Below are positions 62,266-64,000 of a stretch of DNA of 64,000 nt, piece by piece. Below the pieces are notes generated by a model. It searched no databases. It was not told the origin of the DNA and worked only from the letters and a program-made list of their open reading frames with translations. Where the stretch lies: NCBI GenBank assembly GCA_947499735.1, contig CANMPP010000002.1:558001-622000 (forward strand), read 5' to 3'. The position numbers were made by a program, and so were the translations under genes. Origin of the DNA: an uncultured Pelagimonas sp. (GTDB lineage Bacteria > Pseudomonadota > Alphaproteobacteria > Rhodobacterales > Rhodobacteraceae). How positions within the stretch are numbered: the first letter of the stretch is position 1; the number at the start of each line of letters is the position of its first letter.

Positions 62266-63783
62266 TTACCGAATTTGTGTGTCGTGAAGGTCGTGGTCAG
62301 CGTCTTTCTGGTTCGCCTGCCAGTCACGCACCAAGGCGCGCATATGCAGCCCCAGAACCAGAAGGATGACTATGAAGATGATGAATGCGATAGGGCGGTC
62401 GATCATATCAAAGGGGGTTTTAACCCGCGCCATAGCTGCGCGCAGTTTGACCTCCATAATTCCGCCCAAAACCATGCCCAAAACAATAGGCACAATCGGT
62501 AAGTTCAAGCGTTTCAGAACCAGTCCTAAAACCCCAAAACCTGCCGCCATCATACAGTCACTCAGCGAATTGCGCAGGGAATAGACGCCCACAAAGGAAA
62601 GCATAAGGATGATCACACCCAGCAGGCGTGTAGGAACCTGAATGATCTTGGTCATGAGGTTGGTGGCCGAAATCAGGAACAGAACCACAATCACATTAAG
62701 GATAATCAGTGCGAGGTAGAGCGCATAGACAAAATCGATATTGTTCTGAAACAGCGCCGGGCCAGGAATGACATTGTGGACGTAGAAGACCGACAGCATC
62801 ATGGCAGTTAAGGCTTCACCGGGAATGCCGAGCGCTAAGAGAGGGATCATCGCCGCCGCAGGAACTGCGTTATTTGCAGCCTCGGACGCCACTAGTCCTT
62901 CGGGAGAACCATTACCAAAGCTGTCTGGGTCTTTCGAAGTCTTCTGCGCGTAGGTGTAACTCATGAACTGGGCGGTGAATTCGCCAACGCCCGGCACCAT
63001 ACCCATTATGACGCCAAAGCCTGAGGCCACAGTCGCAATACGCTTGTGTTTCAGAAGCTCCTTAAAACCCCCAAACAAGCTGCCCGAAACGGGCTGTGGC
63101 TTTGGGCTGTCGTCTGGCTCTACCAACAAGAAGAACGCCTGCGACAGAGCAAAGAGCCCAAGCACCACGACGATCAGATTTACGCCCGAGGACAGGAATG
63201 TCATGCCAAATGTATAGCGCTGCGTATAGGTGATCGCATCCAAACCCACGGTCTGCAAGAACACACCAAACATCGCCAGCATTCCCGCCGCCATGACCTG
63301 CCCACGATAAGCCAGAACCACCAGTATGATTCCCAAAAGCGCGGCTAGGAAAATTTCACGGCTGCCAAACTGCGGCGCGACCCAGGCCAGCAATGGGGTG
63401 AGTAGGATAAGGCAAAGAATACCGAAAATCCCGCCCCAAAACGACGCAGAATACGCCAAAGATACCGCCCGATGGGCCTGGCCGCGCAGGGTCATCGGGT
63501 AGCCATCGCTCGCGGTTAGCGCATTCACCGCCGTCCCGGGCGTATTGATCAAAACAGCAGGCAATGCGCCGCCATACATGGATGAACCATAGATGCCCAA
63601 CAAAACCGTCAGGCCGACGATTGGATCTAGAGAGAATGTTGCAGGCAATAAAATTGCGATTGCGACGGCGGGCCCCACCCCGGGGATGGCACCAATAATC
63701 ACGCCTCCTATAGAGCCAGCAAACAGTGCGATCACCACATCCCAACGTGCCAGTAATGCAGCACCAGCTAGTATATTTTCCAT
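62266..63783 (-). CDS. tctA: Tripartite tricarboxylate transporter, large membrane subunit TctA
   Basis: A 505-residue inner-membrane protein with about twelve helices. Signature repeats 'GAIPGVGPAVAIAILLPATF' (about 32-51), 'YGSSMYGGALPAVLINTPGTA' (about 66-86) and 'GMVPGVGEFTAQFMSY' (about 262-277) with 'LLALGIPGEALTAMML'. It works with TctB and a periplasmic TctC to import carboxylates using an ion gradient. No TctC gene is inside the window; it may lie past 64000. Confidence 0.92.
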   Translation of the reverse strand: MENILAGAALLARWDVVIALFAGSIGGVIIGAIPGVGPAVAIAILLPATFSLDPIVGLTVLLGIYGSSMYGGALPAVLINTPGTAVNALTASDGYPMTLRGQAHRAVSLAYSASFWGGIFGILCLILLTPLLAWVAPQFGSREIFLAALLGIILVVLAYRGQVMAAGMLAMFGVFLQTVGLDAITYTQRYTFGMTFLSSGVNLIVVVLGLFALSQAFFLLVEPDDSPKPQPVSGSLFGGFKELLKHKRIATVASGFGVIMGMVPGVGEFTAQFMSYTYAQKTSKDPDSFGNGSPEGLVASEAANNAVPAAAMIPLLALGIPGEALTAMMLSVFYVHNVIPGPALFQNNIDFVYALYLALIILNVIVVLFLISATNLMTKIIQVPTRLLGVIILMLSFVGVYSLRNSLSDCMMAAGFGVLGLVLKRLNLPIVPIVLGMVLGGIMEVKLRAAMARVKTPFDMIDRPIAFIIFIVILLVLGLHMRALVRDWQANQKDADHDLHDTQIR

Positions 63784-63795
63784 GAGTTATGTCCG

Positions 63796-64000
63796 TTAAA
63801 AATAGGCGATCATGAACAGGCGCAGCCCGTCCGGCAAATATTCATAGATCTGCCCCGCAGGGAGTTTGACCTGCAAGAGCGTCTTAAACAGCACGACTGT
63901 TGCAAGCCCCACTAAAGCAATGGCCCCCAGCACGACTTTGCTGCGATAGCCTGCGCGCAACGCAAGCAAAGCAGCGAAGGCGAGCGTCGCTGGAAGGTAG
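63796..64000 (-). CDS. tctB: TctB, small membrane subunit, C-terminal part (5' end beyond the window)
   Basis: The minus-strand frame from the window edge to TAA at 63796 gives 67 residues: 'LAFAALLALRAGYRSKVVLGAIALVGLATVVLFKTLLQVKLPAGQ...LRLFMIAYF'. Two hydrophobic helices and the late 'VKLPAG' are usual for the end of TctB. It lies 12 bp before tctA on the same strand. Too short to be included among longer frames, but supported by position and motif. Confidence 0.8.
   Translation of the reverse strand, partial: YLPATLAFAALLALRAGYRSKVVLGAIALVGLATVVLFKTLLQVKLPAGQIYEYLPDGLRLFMIAYF

Overview
The window reads as a chromosomal segment of a marine alphaproteobacterium, most likely Rhodobacterales (Roseobacter group). 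The main pointers are PutA next to an Lrp-type PutR, a hutC/UGHI/F histidine locus, an NsrR/Hmp pair, a dimethylglycine-dehydrogenase-type protein, a tripartite tricarboxylate transporter, GSCFA and GT61 glycan proteins, and two CtrA-type boxes. No phage, insertion sequence, CRISPR array or rRNA was recognised. Two tRNA genes (Phe-GAA and Thr-TGT) are present.

Layout. 0-6.7 kb: end of a TonB-dependent receptor, aconitase B (acnB), a DUF4856/imelysin-like exported protein and a sterol-desaturase-family enzyme. 6.7-21.6 kb: an acidic subtilase with calcium-loop motifs, a DMGDH-like FAD/GcvT oxidase with a divergent LysR regulator, tRNA-Phe, a SelD-associated FAD oxidoreductase without SelD, tRNA-Thr, an RpiR regulator followed by a siderophore receptor, and putA/putR. 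21.5-33.2 kb: a surface-glycan locus with a sulfotransferase, several glycosyltransferases (two GT61, one fused to an alpha/beta-hydrolase), a sulfatase and a coupled GSCFA/SGNH pair. 33.6-36.6 kb: an SMR-like membrane protein, a SET-domain protein and a CHASE4-GGDEF-EAL c-di-GMP enzyme. The last two overlap, and both the SMR and the SET gene are preceded by perfect TTAA-N7-TTAAC (CtrA) boxes. 36.7-39.8 kb: a 4-TM protein, a cysteine-rich Crp/Fnr regulator, NsrR and flavohaemoglobin. 39.9-44.7 kb: a CueR-controlled copper operon (Grx-MauE fusion, Cys/His-rich small protein, cytochrome c, CopC, CopD, multicopper oxidase). 44.9-52.3 kb: hut genes, with a 16-bp HutC-type palindrome between hutI and hutF. 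52.4-58.1 kb: a six-gene operon (flavin monooxygenase, two Rieske oxygenases, RidA-like, DUF1028, LysR) with a 21-bp LysR-type palindrome upstream. 58.6-64 kb: AEC permease, UPF0261 protein, aldehyde dehydrogenase, and TctA/TctB cut by the window edge.

How the genes work together. Much of the window is catabolism of nitrogenous marine solutes: proline by PutA, histidine through urocanate, imidazolonepropionate, formimidoylglutamate and formylglutamate to glutamate by Hut, methylated amines by the DMGDH-like enzyme, and an unknown N-methylated or cyclic amine by the Rieske/FMO operon. Stress modules (NO and copper) carry recognisable operators. The least described parts are the CtrA-box SMR-SET-GGDEF/EAL locus, the Rieske/FMO operon and the hydrolase-GT61 fusion. 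All functions are inferred from sequence motifs read by eye; no database search was run.
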